Shown: one piece after another, positions 1 through 6,941 of the stretch
How positions within the stretch are numbered: position 1 is the first letter of the stretch
Layout of the letters: every line of letters begins with the position of its first letter
Assembly: GCA_016716465.1 (NCBI GenBank)
Contig: JADJWH010000006.1
Location: forward strand, 62,001 to 126,000
DNA from: Gammaproteobacteria bacterium
Lineage (GTDB): Bacteria > Pseudomonadota > Gammaproteobacteria > SZUA-140
DNA length: 64,000 bases
Direction of reading: 5' to 3'
Position numbers and translations under genes: made by a program
The notes under the pieces: model-generated
Database searches by the model: none
Seen by the model: the letters and a program-made list of their open reading frames with translations, nothing else
Told to the model about the DNA's origin: nothing

Positions 1-923
1 TGGTTGAGCCAGAGCAGCTTACTCACATTGAAGGCGGTAGCCGAGTTGTTGACGTCCCTGGCGTCGAACAGGCGGATCATCTCGTCCAGCGTGAAGATCT
101 CCTGGTCGCCGTGCGACCAGCCGAGGCGTACCAAATAGTTCAGCAGGGCCTCGGGCAGGAAGCCTTCCTCATGATAGGCCATCACGCTGACCGCGCCGTG
201 ACGTTTCGACAGGCGCTTGCCGTCCTCGCCGAGGATCATCGGCACATGGGCATAGACCGGCGGCTCGGCGCCGAGCGCGCACAGGATGTTCATCTGGCGC
301 GGCGTGTTGTTGAGATGATCGTCGCCGCGGATCACATGGGTGATCTTCATGTCGTAGTCGTCGACCACTACGGTGAAATTGTAGGTCGGCGAACCGTCGG
401 AGCGGGCGATGATCAGGTCGTCGAGCTCGCTGTTGGCGAACACCACGCGACCGCGAATCATGTCCTCCACCACCACCGCGCCCTCGAGCGGATTGCAGAA
501 GCGAACCACCGGATTCACCCCTTCCGGCGGCGGCCCCTGGCGATGGCGGCACAGCCCGTCGTAACGCGGTTTTTCCTTGCGCGCCATCTGCTCCTCGCGC
601 AGCGCCTCGAGACGTTCCTTCGAGCAGTAGCAGTGATAGGCCTTGCCGGCGGCCAGCATCTGCCCGATGACCTCCCGGTAGCGGTCCATGCGCTCGCTCT
701 GCGCGAACGGTCCCTCGTCGTAGGCGAGACCCAGCCAGGCCATGCCCTCGAGGATGGCGTTCACCGATTCGGCGGTCGACCGCTCGAGGTCGGTGTCCTC
801 GATGCGCAGGATGAAGATGCCGCCGTGGCGGCGGGCATAGAGCCAGCTGAACAGCGCCGTGCGGGCGCCGCCGATGTGCAGATAGCCCGTGGGGCTGGGG
901 GCGAAACGTGTGCGAACGGTCAT
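1..923 (-). CDS. gltX: Glutamyl-tRNA synthetase, C-terminal part outside window
   Basis: Cytoplasmic class I aminoacyl-tRNA synthetase that charges tRNA-Glu with glutamate. The reverse-strand translation opens MTVRTRFAPSPTGYLHIGG, the class I HIGH-type signature, and has the KMSKR-type loop as KRLSKRHGAVS at about residues 240-250. Only the first 307 or so codons are in the window; the anticodon-binding C-terminus lies to the left. The ATG at 921-923 directly precedes the conserved N-terminus. The gene runs divergently from tRNA-Val, which starts 120 bp away. Family assignment is firm; whether the rest is intact cannot be seen. Confidence 0.96.
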   Translation of the reverse strand, partial: MTVRTRFAPSPTGYLHIGGARTALFSWLYARRHGGIFILRIEDTDLERSTAESVNAILEGMAWLGLAYDEGPFAQSERMDRYREVIGQMLAAGKAYHCYCSKERLEALREEQMARKEKPRYDGLCRHRQGPPPEGVNPVVRFCNPLEGAVVVEDMIRGRVVFANSELDDLIIARSDGSPTYNFTVVVDDYDMKITHVIRGDDHLNNTPRQMNILCALGAEPPVYAHVPMILGEDGKRLSKRHGAVSVMAYHEEGFLPEALLNYLVRLGWSHGDQEIFTLDEMIRLFDARDVNNSATAFNVSKLLWLN

Positions 924-1043
924 ATGTAGGCCAGAGACCCTGAATAAACGGGGTATTCTAGCAGGACTGCGCGGTTTGTGGACCCAGCCCCCGGAATTTG
1001 ACGCCCGCCCGCCGGACCCCGTAAAATCGCTGTTCCCTTCAGC

Positions 1044-1118
1044 GGGCGATTAGCTCAGCGGTAGAGCACTGCCTTCACACGGCAGGGGTCGCAAGTTCGA
1101 ACCTTGCATCGCCCACCA
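1044..1118 (+). tRNA. tRNA-Val(CAC)
   Basis: Full cloverleaf. Acceptor GGGCGAT pairs with ATCGCCC, the D arm is GCTC/GAGC, the anticodon stem CTGCC/GGCAG encloses loop TTCACAC (anticodon CAC), and the T arm is GCAAG/CTTGC. CCA is encoded. From the anticodon loop onwards its 3' half is copied again at 3441-3487, so this tRNA is the integration target of the island that follows. The tRNA itself is intact. Confidence 0.95.
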
Positions 1119-1130
1119 TGCAACTCAGTT
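1074..1130 (+). repeat. attL-like direct repeat (tRNA-Val 3' end)
   Basis: A 57-bp stretch starting at the anticodon loop (TTCACACGGCAGGGG...) and running 12 bp past the CCA end. It recurs at 3441-3497 with one mismatch (C at 1121, T at 3488). The first 47 bp are identical. This is the arrangement left by tyrosine-recombinase integration into a tRNA 3' end, with the tRNA-proximal copy restoring the gene. Confidence 0.85.
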
Positions 1131-1255
1131 ACTTACAAACTTCCCTCTTCACTACTACATCTTCAGCGTGACCTGAATGTGTATGTGCGGTCTCTAACTG
1201 AGGAACCGCTGGGCATCAAACCCCCTCCTCGGTACTGTGTAAATAGTTGGATGTG

Positions 1256-1588
1256 CTAGGTAATCTCGGGCGTCTTCACGCCGGGGATTTCGCCCTTCAC
1301 GGCCTTCCAGAAATTCTACATCTTGCGGACGGCGTTATAGGCGATGGACTTTTTGGATCGCTCAGTTTTATCGGGTAGTACGTCCTTGAAACTGAGGTTT
1401 AAGATTTCTTCGTATTTGCGGACGGTCTTCTGGTCGTGGATCAGGTATAGCACCTTCCAGCCCATCTTGCGCCCAACGAACAGGCTGCCTATGGCTCGCT
1501 CCAGCTCATGGGAGTTACCGCTGAAGTTCTCGACGGCATCCTCGCAGAGTTTGACGATTTCCTTATCGGTGAGGCTCTTCGGGGGCAT
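1256..1588 (-). pseudogene. Small conserved-looking protein interrupted by an amber codon
   Basis: The reading frame starts with ATG at 1588 (MPPKSLTDKEIVKLCEDAVE), preceded by TTGGAG, and runs 90 codons to a TAG at 1316-1318. The same frame then continues for 19 sense codons (NFWKAVKGEIPGVKTPEIT) before a second TAG at 1256-1258. The continuation reads like genuine protein, so the first TAG looks like a nonsense mutation, or a readthrough site. A TTG start at 1627 is possible but adds residues without a ribosome site. It is a soluble, charged, probably helical protein whose function I do not recognise. It lies inside the tRNA-Val island and its GC content is nearer the chromosome than that of the adjacent HNH gene. 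Confidence 0.5.
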
Positions 1589-1643
1589 GGCTGGCTCCAA
1601 TCTCGAAGGGTGAATAATCACCCGCATGCCCCTGCCTGCCTAG

Positions 1644-1748
1644 CGTTATCCCCGTGGGTCCACAGCCGCCGCTGCGCGGCCCCGCGCCTCTGGGCGTTTA
1701 TACAATCGCCCGACGCGGGCTAAAGGGCTGGGGACTACGGGGATAACG
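1644..1748. repeat. Nested inverted-repeat element
   Basis: CGTTATCCCCGT at 1644-1655 is the perfect reverse complement of 1737-1748. Inside it CCCGCG (1681-1686) pairs with CGCGGG (1714-1719), and GGGCG (1692-1696) pairs with CGCCC (1707-1711) around a 10-nt loop. The right outer arm covers the last codons and stop of the HNH gene. It may be a terminator-like structure, a small MITE, or a recombination site. It lacks the GTTRRRY core of an integron attC site. Confidence 0.55.
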
Positions 1749-2640
1749 TATTATCAAATGCAAACAATATATCCTTATCCTCATCTAGAGGTTGTTCTGA
1801 ACGATAACGCAAATACTTACCTGGCGCTTCTGCAATTGAAGTGGTCTCCGGAATTCTGAAGGTATTTACCATGTCTCGAATTGGCTCCTCCTCACCGAAA
1901 AAACCTACCACTCGATACTTCTGATTCCATTCAATTGCCCATGACCAACAGATCGCCGATGGATTACGGCGAATGGCGGCCTTGAAATATCCATCTGCAC
2001 CAACAACAATAACTCTTGGATCCCAGGTGATTACTGAATTCATGAAATCCAAATGCATTGAGTTCCCCCAATCTGAGCGAGAAGCTTCGAGTAGTGGGCA
2101 ATAAGAACCCAACCAATAACCACCCTTCTTAGTTACGTCGTTATACGTAACCCAGTAGAAAAGGGCCATCAACTGCATTCTCGCTAACTCAAAAACACGC
2201 TCCTTATCTAGTTGTGGTGGAGATGTTAGTTGAAACGTTATGTTGAGCCCAGGGAAAGGCGAGCCGGTTAACTCAATTTTCTCGGTACTTTTATGAATTG
2301 GCTTCCCTGTGCGGCGACTAAAACAATTAAGCGCCTTTCGACTCGCGTCCTCAATTAGAGCTTGATCCTCAGCCGCGTACTTTCCCCAAGCATCAGGATG
2401 CATTGTTACTGCCGAAATATCGTTTTCTAAATCGGCCTTCCTTCCATTACATGAGGCACATGCATTAACAATCAAGTTCCATTGGCCGTTCAGCTTTCCT
2501 TTTGGAACGAACCGTCTTCCTATCACATGCTCTCTCGTAACTATTGAGCGTGAAAGCTCACGGCCACAATACACACAAGTGCTATTGCGAAGAATGACAG
2601 GAACACTCCCTGACAGCTCCTTTAATTCTGCATCCAGCAT
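1735..2640 (-). CDS. HNH endonuclease domain protein
   Basis: 301 residues. The N-terminal 75 residues form a zinc-knuckle HNH module: C22-x2-C25, then E37-H38 (REHVIGRR) as the candidate catalytic His, N55 in WNLIV, and C61-x2-C64-N65 with K68. This ββα-metal fold cuts DNA in many mobile-element and defence proteins. The remaining 225 residues (Trp/Tyr-rich, no membrane segment) match nothing I recognise and may be a sensor or specificity domain. The gene is clearly AT-richer than flanking chromosomal genes and lies within the tRNA-Val att repeats, so it is probably acquired. No methyltransferase or helicase partner is adjacent. Its 3' end overlaps the inverted repeat at 1644-1748. Confidence 0.8.
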   Translation of the reverse strand: MLDAELKELSGSVPVILRNSTCVYCGRELSRSIVTREHVIGRRFVPKGKLNGQWNLIVNACASCNGRKADLENDISAVTMHPDAWGKYAAEDQALIEDASRKALNCFSRRTGKPIHKSTEKIELTGSPFPGLNITFQLTSPPQLDKERVFELARMQLMALFYWVTYNDVTKKGGYWLGSYCPLLEASRSDWGNSMHLDFMNSVITWDPRVIVVGADGYFKAAIRRNPSAICWSWAIEWNQKYRVVGFFGEEEPIRDMVNTFRIPETTSIAEAPGKYLRYRSEQPLDEDKDILFAFDNTLSP

Positions 2641-2738
2641 AATCGAGTAATAACAAAATACGATTTTGGTTTGAGAGGGCTGCCCTAAGGTATATTGAAG
2701 TTGAAGAACTCAAAATGAGTTGTTGATATTTCCATCTG

Positions 2739-3182
2739 TTAAGTGAAATCATTTACTTTGCAATTAAACTCAGCAATAAGATTTATTCCAGCTTTCTCTA
2801 CAGCATCTTTATTGGTTCTAATATATTTTATCTGGTTATCCGAAAGATCAGCCTCGATAAAGACCACCACCTCTGACGGAGAAAGTACCTTAGCTCTGCG
2901 CAAATAGGCAAAGCTAGCAACCTGCGAACCAAGATTAAAATGCCCAAATATACGGTCTATCTCGACTACGAATGGCGACAGATTGATCACCTCAAGATAG
3001 ACCCTAATTTTGGGGAGGTCACCAGCCCAGTACTCTATTCCTCTACTCTGCCCCGCAATTTGGATTTTTATAAGTTTTGAAAGCCGAGCAGGCGGAAAAA
3101 GCCAGCGGATAGACCACGGAATAAAGCGGCCCAATAGCTTTACAACAAAATTCACAAACAAATTATTAATTAGGCCCTCCAT
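2739..3182 (-). CDS. Membrane-anchored protein of unknown function
   Basis: 147 residues. The N-terminus (about 1-30, LFVNFVVKLLGRFIPWSIRW) is a hydrophobic/amphipathic anchor. It is followed by a basic stretch (ARLSKLIKIQI) and a soluble domain of alternating hydrophobic residues, probably beta-rich (IRVYLEVINLSPFVVEIDRI). No catalytic motif is evident. It is AT-rich like the HNH gene 98 bp downstream on the same strand, so the two may be co-transcribed island cargo. The ATG at 3182 has no clear Shine-Dalgarno sequence. I do not recognise the family; a membrane partner of the HNH protein is conjecture from position only. Confidence 0.6.
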   Translation of the reverse strand: MEGLINNLFVNFVVKLLGRFIPWSIRWLFPPARLSKLIKIQIAGQSRGIEYWAGDLPKIRVYLEVINLSPFVVEIDRIFGHFNLGSQVASFAYLRRAKVLSPSEVVVFIEADLSDNQIKYIRTNKDAVEKAGINLIAEFNCKVNDFT

Positions 3183-3440
3183 TTCGCCATCATTTGGCGT
3201 AAATCATTACCGAGTGTTTCCGAAGCAATCTAATCCTCAAGCATTATTCGAGTGTTGCTTAATACACACGAATAATAATAGTCATGTTGCATACTCGCTA
3301 TTCAACTAATTTCTTACCGTGACACGGCTGTGCCTGTTAGAACACATTTCAATGCCTTAATCTGCATCTCCAGTCAAAATATACGCGGGGCCTTGCGCGC
3401 AACCATTTGACTTTAATAAATAAATGTAGATTGAATAGAA

Positions 3441-3497
3441 TTCACACGGCAGGGGTCGCAAGTTCGAACCTTGCATCGCCCACCATGTAACTCAGTT
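3441..3497 (+). repeat. attR-like direct repeat (truncated tRNA-Val copy)
   Basis: Second copy of the tRNA-Val 3' segment (see 1074-1130). It lacks the 5' half of a tRNA, so it is not a gene. It marks the distal end of a 2,367-bp island. The sequence left of it is very AT-rich and the sequence to its right returns towards chromosomal composition. Confidence 0.85.
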
Positions 3498-4079
3498 GTC
3501 CGGACTGTCCCGTGTAACTTCCCAGCATCATGGGCACATCATCGTGTCGGACGTCGCGCGAGATTTACATCAAGACCCTACACGCCCTCGTTAAACGCCC
3601 CTAACCACCTGTTTGGTGGTGACTATCCATCAATTTCTCCGCTCTACGACTCTCCCGGAGCTCCATGGAGCTGGCAGCACCAACATCAACCACACCCAAA
3701 ACCCAGTCAGTCAATGGGTTGAATCAAACGCGCGATCATGGCTAAACTCCGAAGGCAGAGTGGGAGGAGTCGCTACTCGACAGTAACCCGCATCTACAAG
3801 ATTACCGGCTCATCCACGCCGGCGCGGATTATCCGCGGCTTATACGCAGTATGGGCAACCATGTTCCTGCGCCCATGACCGAACACGCTGACACTTAATT
3901 CAATCAGACGATTACGGCTGGCAAACCCTCCGGCCCGACTGTTCGACAACCTGGACAATTTGATCGACCCGTATCGAATCACTGCTCACATGTGGTTCGA
4001 AGTTCATTATTTCAAATGCGACTTAACCGTAAATCCAAAGGGTCACCACGATGACATAAAGCTGCTCGAAGGGGGATAC
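3498..4079. other. Intergenic stretch without a convincing gene
   Basis: About 580 bp between the attR-like repeat and the oxygenase-like gene. It holds short open frames only. One basic 46-codon frame at 3738-3878 (starting MAKLRRQSGRSRYS) lacks a ribosome site and is not recognisable. I found no integrase remnant, tRNA or clear terminator. It may be decayed DNA left by earlier insertions at the tRNA locus. Confidence 0.4.
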
Positions 4080-4685
4080 ATGATGCGAGAAATCGCCTAT
4101 CGATACTTCAATTGGGGGCCCTACTTATTCGGCTCGACGATCAACGAGGATTTCCGGGAACTTATCCTCGAAGAGGGAGAAAAGGTTCGGGGGAACCAAG
4201 CACGATTACACGTGAAGATGCTGGCCGGGCATCTGGACGAGGAATACAGGCTGCCGGCCATGAGGATCATGGAGCACCTCGAGGAATACGTCGAAGCCTA
4301 TCGCATCGGTTATCAAAAATGGCTGGGCGGAAACAGCCACCTGCCGCCCAGGGCGGAGTTGATCGATCTCTGGATCAACTATATGAAGGCCGGAGATTTC
4401 AATCCTCCGCATGACCACGGCGGGGATCTGTCCTTCGTGATCTTTCCCGATATCCCTGACGAACTAATCGAAGAAAACCAGAACTTCACGGGAACACTCC
4501 AGGGACCGGGCGGCATCTCCTGGCTTTACGGCGAAGGCGGGCATCTGTGTATTTCCATGGTGCATCAGATGCCAAAAACCGGGGACATCTACCTGTTTCC
4601 CGCCAGCCTCAAGCATTTTGTCCTGCCCTTCAAATCCGACATCACGCGCATTTCGGTTTCCGGCAATATTTCTCTCAAAAACTGA
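4080..4685 (+). CDS. Putative 2OG-Fe(II) oxygenase-like protein
   Basis: 201 residues from the ATG at 4080. The second ATG at 4083 has the better spacing to AAGGGGG, and a longer frame from 3960 adds implausible sequence. The C-terminal half carries the pattern of a double-stranded beta-helix dioxygenase: NPPHDHGGDLSFVIF (H111, H113), a distal His in ASLKHFVLPF (H179), and Arg190 in ITRISVSG as the candidate 2-oxoglutarate ligand. This resembles phage- and cluster-associated 2OG oxygenases that use an HxH-like first motif. Substrate unknown; cytoplasmic. It converges on a second 2OG oxygenase ending 40 bp away. Metal ligands are inferred from pattern only. Confidence 0.6.
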   Translation: MMREIAYRYFNWGPYLFGSTINEDFRELILEEGEKVRGNQARLHVKMLAGHLDEEYRLPAMRIMEHLEEYVEAYRIGYQKWLGGNSHLPPRAELIDLWINYMKAGDFNPPHDHGGDLSFVIFPDIPDELIEENQNFTGTLQGPGGISWLYGEGGHLCISMVHQMPKTGDIYLFPASLKHFVLPFKSDITRISVSGNISLKN

Positions 4686-4725
4686 TGCCGGGTTTACCCT
4701 CCGGATCGGATTGAAGACCGACGCA

Positions 4726-5457
4726 TCACACGGATGTCTTCCCGTGCAAGGACAGCGCCGCCGACGTCGGTCCACTGTGGATCTTCGGAACATCCTGGAA
4801 CGCCGCCCAGCTCACCGCGGCATAGCGGATCCCCGATAACACCGGCTCGGCGGTATGGTAATAGCGGCGATCGGAAGGGAAAAAGACCAGCATCCCGGGC
4901 CTGGGCCGAAGCGTGTAGTGAAACCCGGGGAAACTGAGCGCGCCGCCCGTGTAGGCGTCATTCAGATACAGCAGCATGCTGACATCCCGGTCCAGCACCT
5001 TCGCCCAGGTGGACGTCGCCGGATCGAAGCGATCGCTGTCCGCGTGCCCCTTGTAAAAACCGCCCGTGCGATAGCGCAGGAGCTGCGGAGCCTCGAACCA
5101 CTCGATCCTGGCAGCGATCGCCGGCTCGATCACATCGATGAGTGTCCGGCGAACGATCCCCTCCAGCTCCGCCTGTCGGGGCCCGAGATCAACCTGTTCC
5201 GTCACCCTGCCCGGATCAAGCTTTCTGACGACCTTGTTGGCGGTGGTCGCGGCGGTATCCACGACCATCAGCGGTTCCCCGCGTCGGGTATCCGCGTACT
5301 CCGCCAGCTGCCGGCACTGATCGGCGCCGAGATATCCCTCGATCACATGTAACCCACGTGGCGGCGGCCTGTCCTCCGCCAGTGATCCGCAGCACTCTCT
5401 GAAACGAAGCCCGCTGCCGCAGAAACACTCCGCATTTCGCCTCGGTTCCCATTCCAT
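4726..5457 (-). CDS. 2OG-Fe(II) oxygenase with N-terminal SEC-C motif
   Basis: 243 residues. The N-terminus has a SEC-C zinc motif, ECFCGSGLRFRECCG (C11, C13, C22, C23), as found at the SecA C-terminus and as an add-on in other proteins. Then comes a prolyl-4-hydroxylase-like dioxygenase domain with the iron triad H138-x-D140 (FYKGHADSD) and H201 (RYYHTAEPV), plus R211 (SGIRYAAVSW) for 2-oxoglutarate. The whole catalytic set is present, so it is probably active. It likely hydroxylates a protein or peptide; the SEC-C motif may aid binding to protein or the ribosome (inference). It converges on the other oxygenase-like gene. Confidence 0.85.
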   Translation of the reverse strand: MEWEPRRNAECFCGSGLRFRECCGSLAEDRPPPRGLHVIEGYLGADQCRQLAEYADTRRGEPLMVVDTAATTANKVVRKLDPGRVTEQVDLGPRQAELEGIVRRTLIDVIEPAIAARIEWFEAPQLLRYRTGGFYKGHADSDRFDPATSTWAKVLDRDVSMLLYLNDAYTGGALSFPGFHYTLRPRPGMLVFFPSDRRYYHTAEPVLSGIRYAAVSWAAFQDVPKIHSGPTSAALSLHGKTSV

Positions 5458-5547
5458 ACCGGCACCATTACCAGGTCCACCGACCCTCTGGAATCTTCAA
5501 TACATGCGCTTCGATCCCACCCCGCCACGCAGCGTTGATTCACTACC

Positions 5548-5817
5548 TCACTGGCTTTCCGACTTCGACTTTCCGTGCATGTCACCCATGTCGCCCTGTC
5601 CGTTGCCGCCATGGTCCTTGTTCCCCTCTTCCATCTTGTGCTGCATCTCCCTGGTGCGCTCGACGCAGCGCTTCATCCAGTCGTCGAGCTTCTCGGCGGT
5701 GACGCCATGGGATTCAGCGATGGCCTTGCACTCAGACTCGATCGTGGGCTTGTCGTCCGCGAGGGCGAGCGGGGACAGCATGAACAGCAGCGTGACAGCG
5801 ACGGCGGATGTCTTCAT
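5548..5817 (-). CDS. Small secreted protein with signal peptide
   Basis: 89 residues from the ATG at 5817, which has GAGGAG 9 nt upstream; the longer open frame upstream is not needed. A classical Sec signal peptide (MKTSAVAVTLLFMLSPLALA, cleavage after ALA) is followed by a mature domain of about 45 residues with two Cys (ESECKAIAESHGV, WMKRCVERT) that could form a disulfide. The tail is rich in Gly, His, Asp, Met and Lys (KDHGGNGQGDMGDMHGKSK). The His/Met/Asp tail could bind metal, but this is speculative. Periplasmic; family not recognised. Confidence 0.7.
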   Translation of the reverse strand: MKTSAVAVTLLFMLSPLALADDKPTIESECKAIAESHGVTAEKLDDWMKRCVERTREMQHKMEEGNKDHGGNGQGDMGDMHGKSKSESQ

Positions 5818-6005
5818 GGCAAACTCCTCGATGGTGATGGGTATGTCGTCCCCGCACCTGCCGGCGGCGGATCTCCCCCATTCTATCCCTTCCCGGCCGC
5901 GCGCCCTAGCGCGGCTATTGCGGCCCGCGCGACCAATCCGTACCATCATCCCGGACCGGCGCGGATGCGCCCTGCCTCGCGGAGATGCTAGGAGACGCGA
6001 ACCTC

Positions 6006-6551
6006 ATGATTCCATGCTACGTCAGCGGCAAGGGCATGCACGCCACCTCGACGACCTGGGCCTTCAAGACGCTGGTGATCGACGCCCTGGAAACCTCCGG
6101 ACTGGGCTATGACACCCGCTATCGCTATTACACCGCGCAGTTCCCCGACATGGAACGCGGCGCGCTGGCGCGCCTGATCTGCGATCCGATCGAATACTAT
6201 GACAAGGAGTGGCCGGGGTATTTCGCGGCGCGCGGAGACACACGGGACGAGGTGCAGGCGGCGACGGAATTCATGCTGGAACGTGACGAGCGTTTCCGTG
6301 CCGAGGCGCGGGCGGCGCTGTATTGCTATGACGAGGCGGGGTTCGGCTCCGGAGTGAACACGATGCGCTTCCTGACCGCGGGCAAGCCTGTGCTCGGCTT
6401 CTACAATGCCGGCCGCCTGGGCGACACGCTCAACCTCTCCAATGTCCTCCAGCTCGCGCTGGAATACCCGCGCCGGTTCACGCTGCTGCGCTACCGGGAA
6501 CCGGAGGAAATACCGGCGGCCGTCCTGGCCTGGCTAAGGGAACTCGACTGA
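6006..6551 (+). CDS. Hypothetical protein, possible nucleotide-binding Rossmann-like fold
   Basis: 181 residues from ATG 6006 (GGAG 11 nt upstream); an ATG at 5985 would add seven residues. No signal peptide or membrane segment. The second half contains ALYCYDEAGFGSGVNTMRF then LTAGKPVLGFYNAG. That layout, an acidic loop with GSG then a helix and GKPV strand, recalls nucleoside 2-deoxyribosyltransferase and TIR-like folds, but the resemblance is only by eye. There is a conserved-looking IEYYDKEWPGYF segment. It stands alone between a secreted protein and a short basic protein. Function unknown. Confidence 0.6.
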   Translation: MIPCYVSGKGMHATSTTWAFKTLVIDALETSGLGYDTRYRYYTAQFPDMERGALARLICDPIEYYDKEWPGYFAARGDTRDEVQAATEFMLERDERFRAEARAALYCYDEAGFGSGVNTMRFLTAGKPVLGFYNAGRLGDTLNLSNVLQLALEYPRRFTLLRYREPEEIPAAVLAWLRELD

Positions 6552-6564
6552 ATTCGCGGCGCCG

Positions 6565-6738
6565 TCAGCCGCGTTTCGATACGAACTTGCGCTTATGCTT
6601 TTCCAGGCTGGCGGCGGCCTCTTCGCGACGCACGAACGGTCCCAGGACCCCCTCCCGCGACTCCACATACCACTTGCCGTCCTTGAGATAATAGCGATTC
6701 AGCGTCTGCCTGCGGGTACCGCGCACAATCCCTCTCAT
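6565..6738 (-). CDS. Short basic protein (DUF6316-like)
   Basis: 57 residues. ATG at 6738 is preceded by GGAGAGGG eight bases upstream and is preferred over a TTG at 6756. The core LNRYYLKDGKWYVESREGVLG followed by PFVRREEAAASLEKH resembles small gammaproteobacterial proteins that carry a W-Y-x3-REG-x2-GPF pattern (I associate this with DUF6316, from memory). A basic Lys/Arg tail follows. No catalytic motif; possibly an RNA- or protein-binding accessory. It converges on the gene ending 14 bp away. Confidence 0.6.
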   Translation of the reverse strand: MRGIVRGTRRQTLNRYYLKDGKWYVESREGVLGPFVRREEAAASLEKHKRKFVSKRG

Positions 6739-6941
6739 TGAAACAACCCTCTCCAAGACAAAGGCGCCGGGCCCATCGAGATCGCCCGGCGAATATTATA
6801 GTTATCAAACACCCGACACCCGCGGCGCGAGGCATCCCTGGCCGCGAGTATCGATCGACGTCCTGTCTAGTTGCGCTTCCTGCAGGAGGAACCCTGCGCC
6901 CCGGCATATACCTGAGCACGGGACATGAATAATCCGGGGCG

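Noticed and set aside
1644..1748. Integron attC site
   Set aside because: The inverted arms end in GTTATCC and GGATAAC, which do not fit the GTTRRRY core, and no integron integrase is present.
3441..3487. Second tRNA-Val gene
   Set aside because: It lacks the acceptor 5' strand and D arm; only the 3' part is present.
3960..4079. Extending the first oxygenase-like protein upstream to 3960
   Set aside because: The extra 40 residues look non-coding and the AAGGGGG ribosome site is placed for ATG 4080 or 4083.
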